Made by a program: the position numbers and the translations under genes. From positions 2,841,663 to 2,869,220 of the forward strand of contig BFEA01000047.1 in the NCBI GenBank assembly GCA_003427395.1: a stretch of DNA of 27,558 bases. Direction: 5' to 3'. The notes under the pieces are model-generated. The model worked only from the letters and a program-made list of their open reading frames with translations, was not told where the DNA came from and made no database searches. This DNA comes from Chara braunii (taxonomy: Eukaryota; Streptophyta; Charophyceae; Charales; Characeae). The first letter of the stretch is position 1; the number at the start of each line of letters is the position of its first letter. Positions 8,415 through 16,980 of this stretch are shown here, piece after piece.

Positions 8415-10013
8415 TCATCTCCACTTCTTACTCCCCCCTCCCACCCATTCCAATAGTTTCCCGGTCATTTCCCGCCAGAACTCAGTCCCCTTCCGTCTGG
8501 CCATCTTTTTTATCCATGCTTCAAATGTTTCTAGCGGGTAAGCAATCACCCTCAACCCTTTCAGAAAAGTTACCAAGCCCCACCACAGCGAGAAATTTGT
8601 ATTTGAATTATCTACGATCCGACAAATGCAGTTCGAGACTATCCCATACTTCTGGATCAAAGGAGCAAAAGAGTCAAAACTCCTCAAAGTCTTGTAGTGA
8701 CCCTTCCTTCCTTCCCAAACGGCGTCCAGATTCTTCACCTTGTGAAAACTATATATCCATGCGGGTGTTGCCGTGGCAACCAACCTGGTCTCCAGAAACT
8801 CAACAAATTGATTTCCCATGTCGGTCCTTTTTAACAGAAGGTCTTTATGGTAGCAGTTCCCAATTTTATCCAAAGTCTGATTCAGCACCTCTTCTCCTTC
8901 TCTCTCCTTCGCATCGTACCACCCAACCAAAAGCAGATCATCAACGAACTGACTTCCATCAATGTACCTCGCATCTGCCGCCAAAGACATAATAAACCGC
9001 TGTTCTTCGAAAATGCAGAGAACATTGGCTAGAGGTGGGCTCGCCCTACCTCCCATAGGAATCCCGGTGGTTTGTCTGAATATCTGCGCCTTTGAATAGA
9101 AGAAGGTGTTGTCCAGTTGGAATCTCGCCAAAGTTATCAGGTCAGTTAATCTCATAGATTCCCAACCCTCTTCTCCATGCGATTTCCCAAATGTTGCCTT
9201 CTTCCCCCTGGTCTTGAGCCTTATCCATTGATGCCCCTTATCCCGAAAATACTCAACCAACCACTCCAGGGCCTTAATTATCTCGTCGTGAGGCAGCTTA
9301 GTGAACATCTCTTTTACATCATACGTTCTCATCAGAAATCTACAATCCAACCCCCATTTCTGATTAGCAGATTCATTTGCTCTCAACAGCTTCTCCTGCA
9401 GATGCTTAGCCCCCGTGATGTTGAAGTGCCTCACCTTCAACCTTTTTATGAGGAAGTTCAGGCTTTGTGCAAGGTAACCCATTGCACAACGGGTGGGGCT
9501 CAAAAAGGAAGGCACTATAGGTCTCTTCTTCGTTAGGTCCTTGTCCTTTGACAGAATGTACGCATGCTGCAGCCTCCCTTTATTGTCCCACTTTGCCACC
9601 CTCCCCAGTTTCAGAGCCTTATACTGCAGTCTCATCCCAGTTAAAACTTCTTCCAAACCTATCACATACTCTGTGTCACATCCAATATTGTGCAGATTTC
9701 CTTTCACAGAAATTTCTTTCCACTCCACCTGCATTCTTTCATCATGTCTCAGCACACCCATTTTTTTCAATGGTTCAAGCGCATCGTTGCAAGTCATATT
9801 AACCTCTCTCCTGGTGAGTAGGCTTCCAGGATGCGGTATATTCCTTGAATTCTTCACAAAGTCACGAATTCCCTCAATGTTGTCCAGTCTAACCTGAACA
9901 TGCCCATTTTTCCTGGGCAAGTCAAAACCTTTGCAAGCGCAGGTCTGACCACTTCGTCTTGCAAAACGCTGGTGATTATGCAATAGATCCCGACAGATTT
10001 CTTCTTCTGCCAA
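8415..10013 (-). CDS. Reverse transcriptase of the Penelope-like element
   Basis: This is the largest open frame of the element (532 codons). It copies element RNA into DNA, probably by target priming at the nick made by the GIY-YIG enzyme. Visible RT motifs: RPIVPSF (fingers), YDVKEMFTKLP (motif A, Asp at ~9318-9320), TTGIPMGGRASPPLANVL (motif B) and FVDDLLLVG (motif C, catalytic Asp pair at 8937-8942). RGKKATFGK lies between motif A and motif B. Near the start it has CACKGFDLPRKNGHVQ, the CxC linker expected between endonuclease and RT. The N-terminal ~15 residues are probably the wrong frame: the true upstream sequence is in the overlapping frame ending at 9854 (KMLNTAIGRQIV...), so a one-base break lies near 9950-10010. 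Penelope RTs are related to telomerase RT. Confidence 0.85.
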   Translation of the reverse strand: MAEEEICRDLLHNHQRFARRSGQTCACKGFDLPRKNGHVQVRLDNIEGIRDFVKNSRNIPHPGSLLTRREVNMTCNDALEPLKKMGVLRHDERMQVEWKEISVKGNLHNIGCDTEYVIGLEEVLTGMRLQYKALKLGRVAKWDNKGRLQHAYILSKDKDLTKKRPIVPSFLSPTRCAMGYLAQSLNFLIKRLKVRHFNITGAKHLQEKLLRANESANQKWGLDCRFLMRTYDVKEMFTKLPHDEIIKALEWLVEYFRDKGHQWIRLKTRGKKATFGKSHGEEGWESMRLTDLITLARFQLDNTFFYSKAQIFRQTTGIPMGGRASPPLANVLCIFEEQRFIMSLAADARYIDGSQFVDDLLLVGWYDAKEREGEEVLNQTLDKIGNCYHKDLLLKRTDMGNQFVEFLETRLVATATPAWIYSFHKVKNLDAVWEGRKGHYKTLRSFDSFAPLIQKYGIVSNCICRIVDNSNTNFSLWWGLVTFLKGLRVIAYPLETFEAWIKKMARRKGTEFWREMTGKLLEWVGGGSKKWR

Positions 10014-10346
10014 ACGGTTCTCATTCTGCCAATCAACAGGTTAGATAAACACATTGGTGAAATCCTCCCCCTCATCCATTCCTTAGCGACCGCATGTACT
10101 TTATTCTTGCTCACAGAATCACAGAAGGGGAGTTTGATTGTGATCCTATGTCTAGGATTTATACCAAACACCTTTTTTGTGACTCTCGTGATAATGCCCC
10201 TTACAATTTGCCTCCCTATTGCAGTATTTAGCATTTTAATTCCCGTGTTTAATTCAACGAGTTCTTCCAACTTTTTTTTTGTACAAATTCTTTCTCTTCC
10301 AAGGGGCCCTGAGTATCGTGATTACTTCAGCCTTAGCAATTTCTGA
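9990..10346 (-). pseudogene. RT N-terminal / linker segment in a shifted frame
   Basis: The minus-strand frame open from 10270 down to 9854 encodes KMLNTAIGRQIVRGIITRV, then PRHRITIKLPFC, then RMRTVWQKKKSVGIYC. This is the basic region preceding the CxC motif; it leaves the real reading frame near 9990. Just upstream (10263-10285) is a run of nine A residues on the minus strand, where the frame changes again, so an indel in a homopolymer is the probable cause. It connects the endonuclease and the RT. Confidence 0.55.
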
Positions 10347-10379
10347 TTTATTCTTTGTTTTCCGAATCTCGGTTATCAG

Positions 10380-10601
10380 CTATTCACCACCCTCTTGGAT
10401 GAGATGCTTTACATCCTTCAATTGGTGAGTCTGGCCAGATATCTCGACCTTACTATATCCATATAGGAGCCTCACCAACCTCCATGCTTTCAACCAATGC
10501 TCTCCCTTCCTATTTACAATCCTCAATTTTCCTTTGTTTTTCCCAAGTTTCAAAATTTTCAAGAGGTCTGGCTCGGATAGTATCCCGAGCTGTTCACATT
10601 A
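10380..10601 (-). pseudogene. Linker segment after an in-frame TAA
   Basis: The endonuclease frame stops with TAA at 10599-10601, but the same frame stays open afterwards for ~72 codons (ILSEPDLLKILKLGKNKGK, then KGEHWLKAWRLVRLLYG) before TAG at 10380. The basic, helical composition matches a linker. In related elements endonuclease and RT form one polyprotein, so the TAA is probably a disabling mutation. Confidence 0.5.
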
Positions 10602-11057
10602 AAACAACAGAGCATCTTTATAGGAAGTTCCACCCCCTCCACCATTTATCGTCTTCCTAGGCTTTCTTTTCAACGGTTTGTTATTAGCCTTCCTCAGATT
10701 TAGACCTGGGTTCATACTCCCAATTACAAACTTTTCCATACTCACAAGCGAATTCTTATCCCCAAACCATAGTGGCAATGCCACATAGTTACCACTACCA
10801 ACTTTGCTCAACCATCTGTGTATTTTCTGTTTTGGCCCACCATTAGCGGCACGGACATGCTCCAACCATCTGGTTTTAAGGTCTCTTTCGGTTTTCCCTA
10901 TGTAAGTAAGCCTGAAGAAAGGTGAAATTAAAAGGTAAACACATTTCTTTCCATCCAACAAACTCGACCATTCCCCCGGTTCCAAACTCAACCAATACTT
11001 TAGGAATGGTCTTCCCCACTTTATGTCACCCCTCAAACACAATGTCAAGACAAACAA
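10599..11057 (-). CDS. GIY-YIG endonuclease domain of the Penelope-like element
   Basis: The frame encodes 152 residues with KKCVYLLIS (the GIY strand, Val-Tyr) at ~37-45 and LTYIGKTERDLKTRWLEH (YIG strand plus the following Arg and His helix) at ~50-67. Later MEKFVIGSMNPGLNLRK supplies the conserved Glu and Asn of the fold. It nicks target DNA to prime reverse transcription. Only one Cys is near the domain, so the CCHH zinc site of canonical Penelope endonucleases is absent, as reported for Chlamys. The first ~35 residues are basic and aromatic and may continue from ORF1 through a frame break. It lies upstream of the RT, opposite to classical Penelope order. Ends at an in-frame TAA. Confidence 0.82.
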   Translation of the reverse strand: MFVLTLCLRGDIKWGRPFLKYWLSLEPGEWSSLLDGKKCVYLLISPFFRLTYIGKTERDLKTRWLEHVRAANGGPKQKIHRWLSKVGSGNYVALPLWFGDKNSLVSMEKFVIGSMNPGLNLRKANNKPLKRKPRKTINGGGGGTSYKDALLF

Positions 11058-11161
11058 CTTGAGTAAAACCCCGATCGCATGCCTGATCGTCCCATTCGGA
11101 TGGTTGGCCCGTCCCGCTAATTTCTTACATGCTCTTAACAGCGACCGTTTGGTCGCATCCC

Positions 11162-11653
11162 TTAGTTTCCCGCTATATCATCTTGCTGGGTTCCTTCTTC
11201 CGAACTGGAGCTGCTGTCCGTATCATTTGCTTCTTCTTCACTCTCCTTTTCCACACTTGCCTCCTCCTTCTCTTCCGGAGCATCCATCTTCAGCAGGACC
11301 TCAAAGTCCAATCTGGCCAGCTCCCACACCCCTGCTTCCTTTCGCCTGTACGGTATACCCTTCTTTTTACACAGTTCCTGTATCTCTGTATAGTGCATAG
11401 CATCATAATAGATGACCCGGTCCTTGAAGTACAGTCCCAAAGATCCTTCTTCTCTCTCCCTCCCTTTCTCACTTGTCCCTAATTTCTCACCAGAGTCTCT
11501 CTTCTCACCATTTTGCTGCAGCTGCCCACTTCCTATCACCCCGTTTTCAGTTTCCTGCTCTGCTCCCGCATTACTACTACTAGCATCTCGCCCTTTTGCT
11601 GCCAGCAGTTCCTTAATCAGTTCCCTAAGTTCGGACACCTCCTTATCCCCCAA
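11162..11653 (-). CDS. C-terminal part of element ORF1, SAP-like segment
   Basis: The frame encodes 163 residues. It starts GDKEVSELRELIKELLAAKG (helical), then a polar Ser/Glu/Gln-rich linker, then YTEIQELCKKKGIPYRR...WELARLDFE at ~90-125, which resembles the helix-turn-helix of a SAP DNA-binding motif. An acidic Ser tail (TDSSSSSEEG) ends at 11162. It continues ORF1 from 11617-12615: sense coding crosses frames near 11650-11660, where a one-base change separates the two. A chromatin- or DNA-binding role is inferred from composition and the SAP resemblance. Confidence 0.55.
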   Translation of the reverse strand: MGDKEVSELRELIKELLAAKGRDASSSNAGAEQETENGVIGSGQLQQNGEKRDSGEKLGTSEKGREREEGSLGLYFKDRVIYYDAMHYTEIQELCKKKGIPYRRKEAGVWELARLDFEVLLKMDAPEEKEEASVEKESEEEANDTDSSSSSEEGTQQDDIAGN

Positions 11654-12615
11654 GTTGAACCTTCCATCTTCCTGCTCAGGTTTTGTACGACGGCATCCTT
11701 CTCCTTCCCTTCCTCATCTGATGAAACCTCAACTGGCTTCGTGTTCTCCCCCTTTCCTCCTTTCTTCAGCAGACCAGACCGGGATCTACTCTTCCCTCTC
11801 CTCAATTTTGTCGGGGACACTGTCTCTCTTTTCCTCTTTTCTGAGCTTGAATTCTCCCTCAATTCTCTCAACTCCTTTTCAGCCCGCAGTATTTTCAACT
11901 CTTCCAACTCAGCATCTCTCAGTTTGGATTTCCTCTCTACCTCATCCATCTTTTCCGATAGAATCCTCAGTGACCCTCCGAAGTTCGATGCTACCCATTT
12001 CTTCATCGCATCTTCCTTTCCTTCGTCTGCAACTTTCTCCTTCCCCTTGTCCTTCCCAACTTGCTTCTTGCTCATCCCCTTCTTGTCTCCTTGAGCTCTC
12101 TCTATTTCCACTTCTTTCTCTTTTCCTTTTGCTTTTGGCTTTTCAATCTCCCAACCCAGTCCTTTTAACCGCGTAATTTCTTCCAAGTCTTTCTTCCGCG
12201 CCTCCTCCACGACATCCTTCAGTTTTAACTTCTCGATGAAGTCAGCATGCTCACGAGTAAAGAAAGCACGTGGCTGATACCCTCCATTTCCCCTTCCATA
12301 ACCGTTATTGAATTGCCCACCCCCTTGCGCTAGCGCTGAGTTTGATCCGGCGTACGTCCAAGGACCTTGGGCTGGAGCAGGTGCCACGCTCTGTGCCATG
12401 GGGGCAAAGCCAAACGGGGGTGTAACAGCCGGGAAAGGCTGCTGATAAAACCCTCCATGAGGTTGGAAAGGGGGAAACGGCAGGGCAGCCGCTACGGGGT
12501 AGGGAGGCACAGGCGGTTGAACTTGAGGAGGTGGTTGCGGGACGGAGTTCTCCATCCAGTACCTACCACAGTTCGACCACCTGCCCCGCCCCCTTCCCCT
12601 ACCTTGCGCACGCAT
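11617..12615 (-). CDS. Element ORF1, Gly/Pro-rich then coiled coil
   Basis: The frame encodes 332 residues. It begins MRAQGRGRGRGRW (arginine/glycine-rich), then a Pro/Phe/Gly/Gln-rich low-complexity stretch to ~115. EHADFIEKLKLKDVVEEARKK and the following Lys/Glu-rich region to ~290 form long predicted coiled coils with several nuclear-localisation-like basic patches (EKRKRE, KLRRGKSRSRS). It ends with an acidic SSDEEGKEKD patch. Retroelement ORF1 proteins commonly bind RNA and multimerise; that role is inferred, and no catalytic motif is seen. The last ~12 residues are probably out of frame (see 11162-11653). The start could also be the internal Met at 12552-12550. Confidence 0.6.
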   Translation of the reverse strand: MRAQGRGRGRGRWSNCGRYWMENSVPQPPPQVQPPVPPYPVAAALPFPPFQPHGGFYQQPFPAVTPPFGFAPMAQSVAPAPAQGPWTYAGSNSALAQGGGQFNNGYGRGNGGYQPRAFFTREHADFIEKLKLKDVVEEARKKDLEEITRLKGLGWEIEKPKAKGKEKEVEIERAQGDKKGMSKKQVGKDKGKEKVADEGKEDAMKKWVASNFGGSLRILSEKMDEVERKSKLRDAELEELKILRAEKELRELRENSSSEKRKRETVSPTKLRRGKSRSRSGLLKKGGKGENTKPVEVSSDEEGKEKDAVVQNLSRKMEGSTWGIRRCPNLGN

Positions 12616-13592
12616 ACGTCAGCTCGTCGTTCCACGTTCCCTGAGTAATATAAAATAAAATAAAATAAAATATACACCTCGATGAGTACAGGAAAAGGCC
12701 TAAAACGCCACCTTATCCCAATACGAGATGTGCGCATATATATATATATATATATATAGCAGTTGCAGGCCACTCCTCCAACCTCAACCCCATCCAATTA
12801 CTACCTTATCAACAGAACACCCCTTTGACAGTGGGACGAGCTAAACCCCTGATCATCACCGAAGAGAAACAACGAGCCGCGGGATGAGCCGGCTCATCAA
12901 GCAAAGCACGCTGGTCAAGCCCAATGGGATCGCCTATCAGTGAACAAAACTCCATATCATTGAAAATGCCCAACTCCCCTCATCGCTCCGTTGCACATGT
13001 CACCGAAAAAACAAATATGCGCCAAAACAGTTGAGCAATCGCCTCAACGCTCCACCAAAGTAGCCACGTCAGCACATCCGTAGCCAATGTCATCAAAAAC
13101 AGGTCTAGCCAACGTCATAAAAAAAACTGCGCGAGGAAGCAGCTGATGTCAGCATATATACGCGCCGATTCCACTACATCACTCGCCCAACGGTCCACTG
13201 TGCGAGGAAGCAGCTGATGTCAGCATATCCATCCTCGTCTTGCCAAATAACCCAGCGAGTTTCCCTACGCTCTCCACTCAGTCTCGTGCGTCCCGAACAC
13301 GCGGGATGGACATGCCAAAAGTAGCAGGTTGCTCCGGTGTCTAGCTCAGGTCATCGCCAAGAATCAAGCACAGGTGAAGGCGATGGTTGGCCACATACAG
13401 GCTAATAGATGCAAACGAGTTCTGGAGGCAATCAAGCACTGGCGAAAAGAAAAGAAAAGAGAGAGAAAAGAAAAGAAAAGAAAAGAAAAGAAAAGAAATG
13501 AAGATGCTCGCCAAATACCCAGAAAGGTATTGGTGGCGCTGCTAGATCGCTCCCAAGCTCCCTGCAAGGTCGATCTCACAGCTCCGTTGCAC
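12616..13592 (-). other. 5' leader of the Penelope-like element
   Basis: No gene. It contains AAAAT repeats (12648-12672), an AT/TA microsatellite (12735-12758), a 28-bp direct repeat (GCGAGGAAGCAGCTGATGTC... at ~13132 and ~13201), further CAGC..ATGTCAT blocks (13060-13120), and a GAAAA microsatellite (13443-13499). The element's promoter would be expected here, but I cannot point to it. A plus-strand ORF from 13329 runs into the right 262-bp repeat but shows no known domain. Confidence 0.45.
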
Positions 13593-13854
13593 AGATACAA
13601 AATTCAGGTGATCATGGACTTCACATCTCACAGCAAAAATCACCCAAAAACCGCTGGTAAAAAGTACGCCAGCGCTCGACCCTTCTGTCCTGCCGCTCAG
13701 GCCAAGAGGAGTACAACTCCCGGTAAAACTGTCTTATATCCTACTAAAGTCCGCCCTTTACCACACCGGCGCCGACTATACTCACGCTATTCTCCCAAAA
13801 AACAAACCGTTGGCATTCCTTGGCGGCCAAAGGCCTGTGAAATTTACCAACTGC
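13593..13854. repeat. 262-bp direct repeat, right copy (pseudo-LTR)
   Basis: Partner of 7910-8171, beginning AGATACAAAATTCAGGTG and ending TTTACCAACTGC in both. It bounds the 5' side of the minus-strand element. Beyond it, sequences differ at once (TCTGGTGCTC here, ATAAAAAG at the left copy), which marks the repeat edge precisely. Confidence 0.85.
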
Positions 13855-13925
13855 TCTGGTGCTCTTATCATCTGCGTGAATAGGGCCCTCGCGGATGATT
13901 CGGAAGGGGAAAAAAAAAAAAAAGA
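13855..13925 (+). repeat. Hairpin plus A-rich tail
   Basis: ATCATCTGCG pairs with CGCGGATGAT (about 13868-13901) around a GTGAATAGGGCCCT loop, preceded by GGTGCTCTTATC and followed by A-rich sequence. This is the same 3' architecture as the SINEs of the window (hairpin with TGCTCTTATC, then A-tail). The 262-bp repeat may therefore be the body of a retroposed element ending here. Confidence 0.5.
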
Positions 13926-15329
13926 AGTAGAAAGAAGAAGGAAAGAAGAAGAAGAAGAATGAAGGAGAAGAAGAAGAAGAAGAAGACACAACAACCAGCC
14001 CCCAAACCCACCCTTCGCAGTCTGAACCAGGTCTTCTGCCATTCGGACCTAAAACCTAACTCTGTTGAAACTTTAAGGAGATCCGGAGGTAGTAAGTAGA
14101 TTGAGATATGGCGCCCACAACAAATGGCCATGGCGGATCTTCAAGATTCCCAGCTTCAATGGAAGAAGTGGAGGATGGATGAGCACAAATGGCCTCTCAA
14201 ACCTTACTCTCACTTCTCGATCCCTTATGCTGCAAGCTGCAAATCCCCCCTCTTTTGTTCTCCTCCTGGGATGAACACGTGAGTGAGGCACCATCACCCT
14301 CCCCCCTCCCCCTGGCCCCCCGCGCCCTCCTTCTTTCCCCTCTCCTCGTATCTTCGCCACCTCTTCCTATCATCCGGACCCCCTACTCAACGACCAGCGA
14401 TGCCACGATAGGCGGGATACCCGGGGAGGAGATCTGAAGCTGGAAGGGGGCCGTGGTGGTGCCTCGGGCCACAACGATGAAGACGACGACTCGACACACC
14501 AGGGGGCGGGACCAGGATCCTGAGTCAGGAGGACAGGGTTCAGAATGGAGGCTTACACGGTAGGAGTCGTGACCGGGGCAAATGGAGAGGGGAGAGTGGA
14601 GCTGTGCTGCCCAGACCTGCATACAGAGATTCATGTAGGGCTTATGCAAGGCCTTGTTTTGCACTCTTGCAAACGCAAGCATGCATGGACAACAGGGGAG
14701 GGGTTGGCAGCGCTTAAAGAGTATGGACAGAGATTGGAGACCAAAAGATGGGGTGGAGATAGGGGGCAGCGGGGCCTTGTGCTAACCACAGGGTTTATGG
14801 CAGGGTTGAGGCAAGGGTCTTGCACTACTACGAAACAAAGCATGCATGGATGGAATACAGCCCTGGGCTACACACAGGGTCAGCGGCATGTTCTAAAGCA
14901 AGGTTCTGCCCCGCTATGGAGAATGCACGCACGGACAAGGAAAGGAGGCAGGTTGGATACAAGCGAGGATGGTCCAACACTAAGCTTGAGGGAATGAGCG
15001 ACGCGAGTGCACAGTTTCAGGGAGGGTTTAGGGTTTAAAAAAGGTTTAAAAAGGTTAAACAGGGAGGGATTGAGGGAGGGGTGTGTATGGTTTCAGGGAG
15101 GGTTTACGTTTAAAAGGTTTAAAAGGGTTTAAAAAGAGACAACACATAGAAACAATAAACAGGGGGGCTGCACAACAGGGCTAGTGTTATCAGAAAAAAG
15201 GGTTACTCTGACATGGGATGGGAGATTTTTGCAGCTCCAGGGAAAAGGAAGGAAGCCCCGGGTTGAGAACAGAATCGCTCACAGCCCTATGAAAACAAAC
15301 ATCAAACTCTGTGCCACAAGATGTTCAAA
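13926..15329. repeat. Non-coding: purine-rich tract and short degenerate repeats
   Basis: GAA/GAAG-rich DNA runs to ~13990. No gene is recognised. Around 14650, 14815 and 14900, three diverged blocks share GCAAGG...TTGCAC (or TTCTGC) and (A/C)GCATGCATGGA-like motifs. At 15010-15135 GTTTCAGGGAGGGTTTA occurs twice (15013, 15089), followed by repeated GGTTTAAAA units; one GGGTTTAGGGTTTA resembles the plant telomere repeat but is a single instance. Confidence 0.45.
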
Positions 15330-15472
15330 GGGACGCTGGGCCCAGTTTCCAGCAGGTGTAGCTTCCCACCAATAGATGGAGCAGCCCGTCAGGTAAACCC
15401 TCAATCCTGGCGGTTCTCTCACCACCGCCGAGATAGAGGGCTTACAAAGGGTTAAAAAAAAAAAAAAAAAAA
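15330..15472 (+). mobile_element. SINE, family A
   Basis: Begins GGGACGCTGGGCCCAG, continues CCAGCAGGTGTAGCTTCCC and CACCAATAGATGGAGCAGCC, has a CGGTGG-type hairpin (GGCGGT / ACCGCC around TCTCACC), and ends in a 19-A run at 15454-15472. It is a diverged copy of the unit at 7303. I could not settle its target duplication. Confidence 0.8.
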
Positions 15473-15551
15473 GGGTGAAAACGTGAGAGAAGGGGGGGGA
15501 CAGATGTTCTTACTCTCTACCATGTTGTGCCAGTATTCCAAGTATGTATGA

Positions 15552-15679
15552 GGGGCGCTGGCCCCAGTTTCCAGCAGGTGCAGCCCCCCACCAATAGATG
15601 GATGGAGTGACCTTTCAGGGTATAGTAGGAAGGGGATGCTCTTATCACCCTTCCTATTAGATCCTGCTGAGTGTTATTA

Positions 15680-15724
<45 letters not shown>

Positions 15725-15734
15725 TTAAAAAAAG
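15552..15734 (+). mobile_element. SINE, family A, with alternative hairpin and (TAA)n tail
   Basis: Begins GGGCGCTGGCCCCAG and has the family CACCAATAGATGGA segment, but then a different hairpin: TAGGAAGGG pairs with CCCTTCCTA around GATGCTCTTATCA. The tail is (TAA)15 (~15679-15724) and not poly(A). The shared head with a swapped 3' hairpin suggests subfamilies that differ in their 3' module. Confidence 0.75.
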
Positions 15735-16197
15735 AAGCACTGGGGAGTTGAGCAGGAATCCGCGGATCCTTTTCACCGAGCTCGAAACTGGACTGCCTGC
15801 ACCACTGTTTGCCACCCACACGTGGTTGAAAACCTCACGATGTTCATACAACACGGTGCGAGTGGGGCCCGGTCCCAGGAAGCAGAAACCAACATCCTGA
15901 TCCAAGCTCCGTTCTTTTTTTTTTTTTTCTCCGTTCTACCAACCGACTCCATGGAGGTCTAATCGGAACCTCATCATGAAATCAACAGAGAGAAGCAACA
16001 GCCAAGAGAGCACAAACTCCTCCCTTTTCCTTTTGCACCGGGAATTGGGCCCAGCGTCCCAGAGTACACTTGCAGGTCACTCGCCATCTCGTGCGGGAGG
16101 AGCCACTGCATCATTGATGTCCCTGGGGAAGTCAGAGGGACCACCACTGCCAGTGCTCCTGTGAAGGATGAAAAATGAAAGCCTGCCTCTTCAGCCC

Positions 16198-16346
16198 TTT
16201 TTTTTTTTCTTTTTTTTTTCTTTTTTTTTAACATACCCCCGCCAGTGTTACTGGTGCTGATAAGAGCAGTCACCACTAGCACCTGGGGAGAAGCTCCAAT
16301 CTATCGGTGGGGAGCATCACCTGCTGGAAAACGGGTCCAGCGTCCC
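16198..16346 (-). mobile_element. SINE, family A, minus strand
   Basis: On the minus strand: GGGACGCTGGACCCG, CCAGCAGGTGATGCTCCCC, CACCGATAGATTGGAG, a hairpin with GGTGCTAGTGGTGACTGCTC and TTATCAGCACC, then an A-rich tail (T-rich on plus, 16198-16230, broken by C). Confidence 0.78.
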
Positions 16347-16486
16347 TTGTACAAAAATGGAATTTGTAGGGCTGCAAGAAAGAAACTTCAAATGTCTAAC
16401 AATGCTTTCTATGGATCCATTTGGCTGTCTGAACCCGCTTGCGCTCGTCAGCACAAACCTATCCATTCTCTTCATATCGCCAGTAT

Positions 16487-16714
16487 GGGACGCTGGACCC
16501 GGTTTCCAGCACTTCGGCGTCACTCTCATTGATGTACTGTGTGGCAAAGATGTATTTATGGGACGCTGGACCCGGTTTCCAGCACGTGTTGCTCCCCACC
16601 AATAGATGGAGCGGCCCGCTAGGCAAAGCCTCAATCCCGGTGGTTCTCTTACCACCACCAGGATAGAGGTCTTGCACAAGGGCCTTTCAAAAAAAAAAAA
16701 AAAAAAAAAAAAAA
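16487..16714 (+). mobile_element. Two nested or tandem family A SINE heads
   Basis: GGGACGCTGGACCCGGTTTC occurs at 16487 and again at 16560. The first copy stops after CCAGCAC (16512) and is followed by ~47 bp of other sequence. The second is full-length, with CACCAATAGATGGAGCGGCC, the GGTGGT/ACCACC hairpin and a 26-A tail at 16689-16714. The second is nearly identical to the copy at 7303, including GGCAAAGCCTCAATCC. Confidence 0.78.
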
Positions 16715-16847
16715 TCATTCACCAGCCCTTTTCAACCTGATCCGATTGGCAATGTTGTACAAATTAAGCCTAATGGAGAGGTACTTCTATCTCTATTTAG
16801 GTTGCCTCAAGACAAAAATGGAGTCATTCCAAACCCCGCACAGGAAT

Positions 16848-16850
16848 ATA
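16848..16850. other. Left 3-bp target-site duplication (ATA) of the Harbinger-like element
   Basis: ATA directly precedes the left inverted terminus and is matched by ATA at 25936-25938 just after the right terminus. PIF/Harbinger elements make 3-bp duplications, usually TWA; ATA is a slight variant. Confidence 0.65.
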
Positions 16851-16871
16851 GGGGCTCGTCAGACACTCCTT
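16851..16871 (+). repeat. Left terminal inverted repeat (21 bp)
   Basis: GGGGCTCGTCAGACACTCCTT matches the reverse complement of 25915-25935 at 19 of 21 positions. Confidence 0.9.
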
Positions 16872-16879
16872 ACGGTTTC

Positions 16880-16980
16880 CTTGAGCCACAAGGAAACGTC
16901 CTTGTGGATTTTTAGGGGAATTTGCGGCGTCGTTCCACTCATCCTCGGGGACGTTCCCCGAGGATGTTTCCTTGTGGCTT
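16880..16980. promoter_or_regulatory. Left subterminal repeats and palindromes (putative transposase/SANT sites)
   Basis: CCACAAGG at 16886-16893, CCTTGTGG at 16900-16907 and 16970-16977, and a palindrome ATCCTCGGGGA / TCCCCGAGGAT at 16941-16965. The right end has the same elements: CCACAAGG at 25806 and 25817, CCTTGTGG at 25894, and a GGGACCTC / GAGGTCCC palindrome at 25761-25778. Repetition at both ends suggests protein-binding sites for transposition; the binding partner is inferred. Confidence 0.6.

Larger units (their letters stand above)
7910..13854 (-). mobile_element. Penelope-like retroelement, N-terminal GIY-YIG (Chlamys-type)
   Basis: Reading the minus strand from 13854: right repeat, ~980-bp leader, ORF1 (Gly/Pro-rich, then coiled coil, then SAP-like), GIY-YIG endonuclease, linker with CxC motif, reverse transcriptase, short A-rich 3' region, left repeat. 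Canonical animal Penelope elements have GIY-YIG after the RT. The reversed order with a CxC linker and no zinc-binding Cys/His set in the endonuclease is the arrangement described for Chlamys elements of green algae and spike mosses. Several frame breaks and in-frame stops show that this copy is inactive, or that the consensus is poor. Total ~5.9 kb. Confidence 0.8.

Noticed and set aside
11412-12176. 254-codon plus-strand Ser/Pro/Leu-rich ORF.
   Set aside because: It is the antisense shadow of the Lys/Glu-rich ORF1 of the Penelope-like element.
15010-15040. Plant-type telomere repeat (GGGTTTAGGGTTTA).
   Set aside because: Only about two units occur, inside a GGTTTAAAA-rich stretch; too little for an interstitial telomere array.
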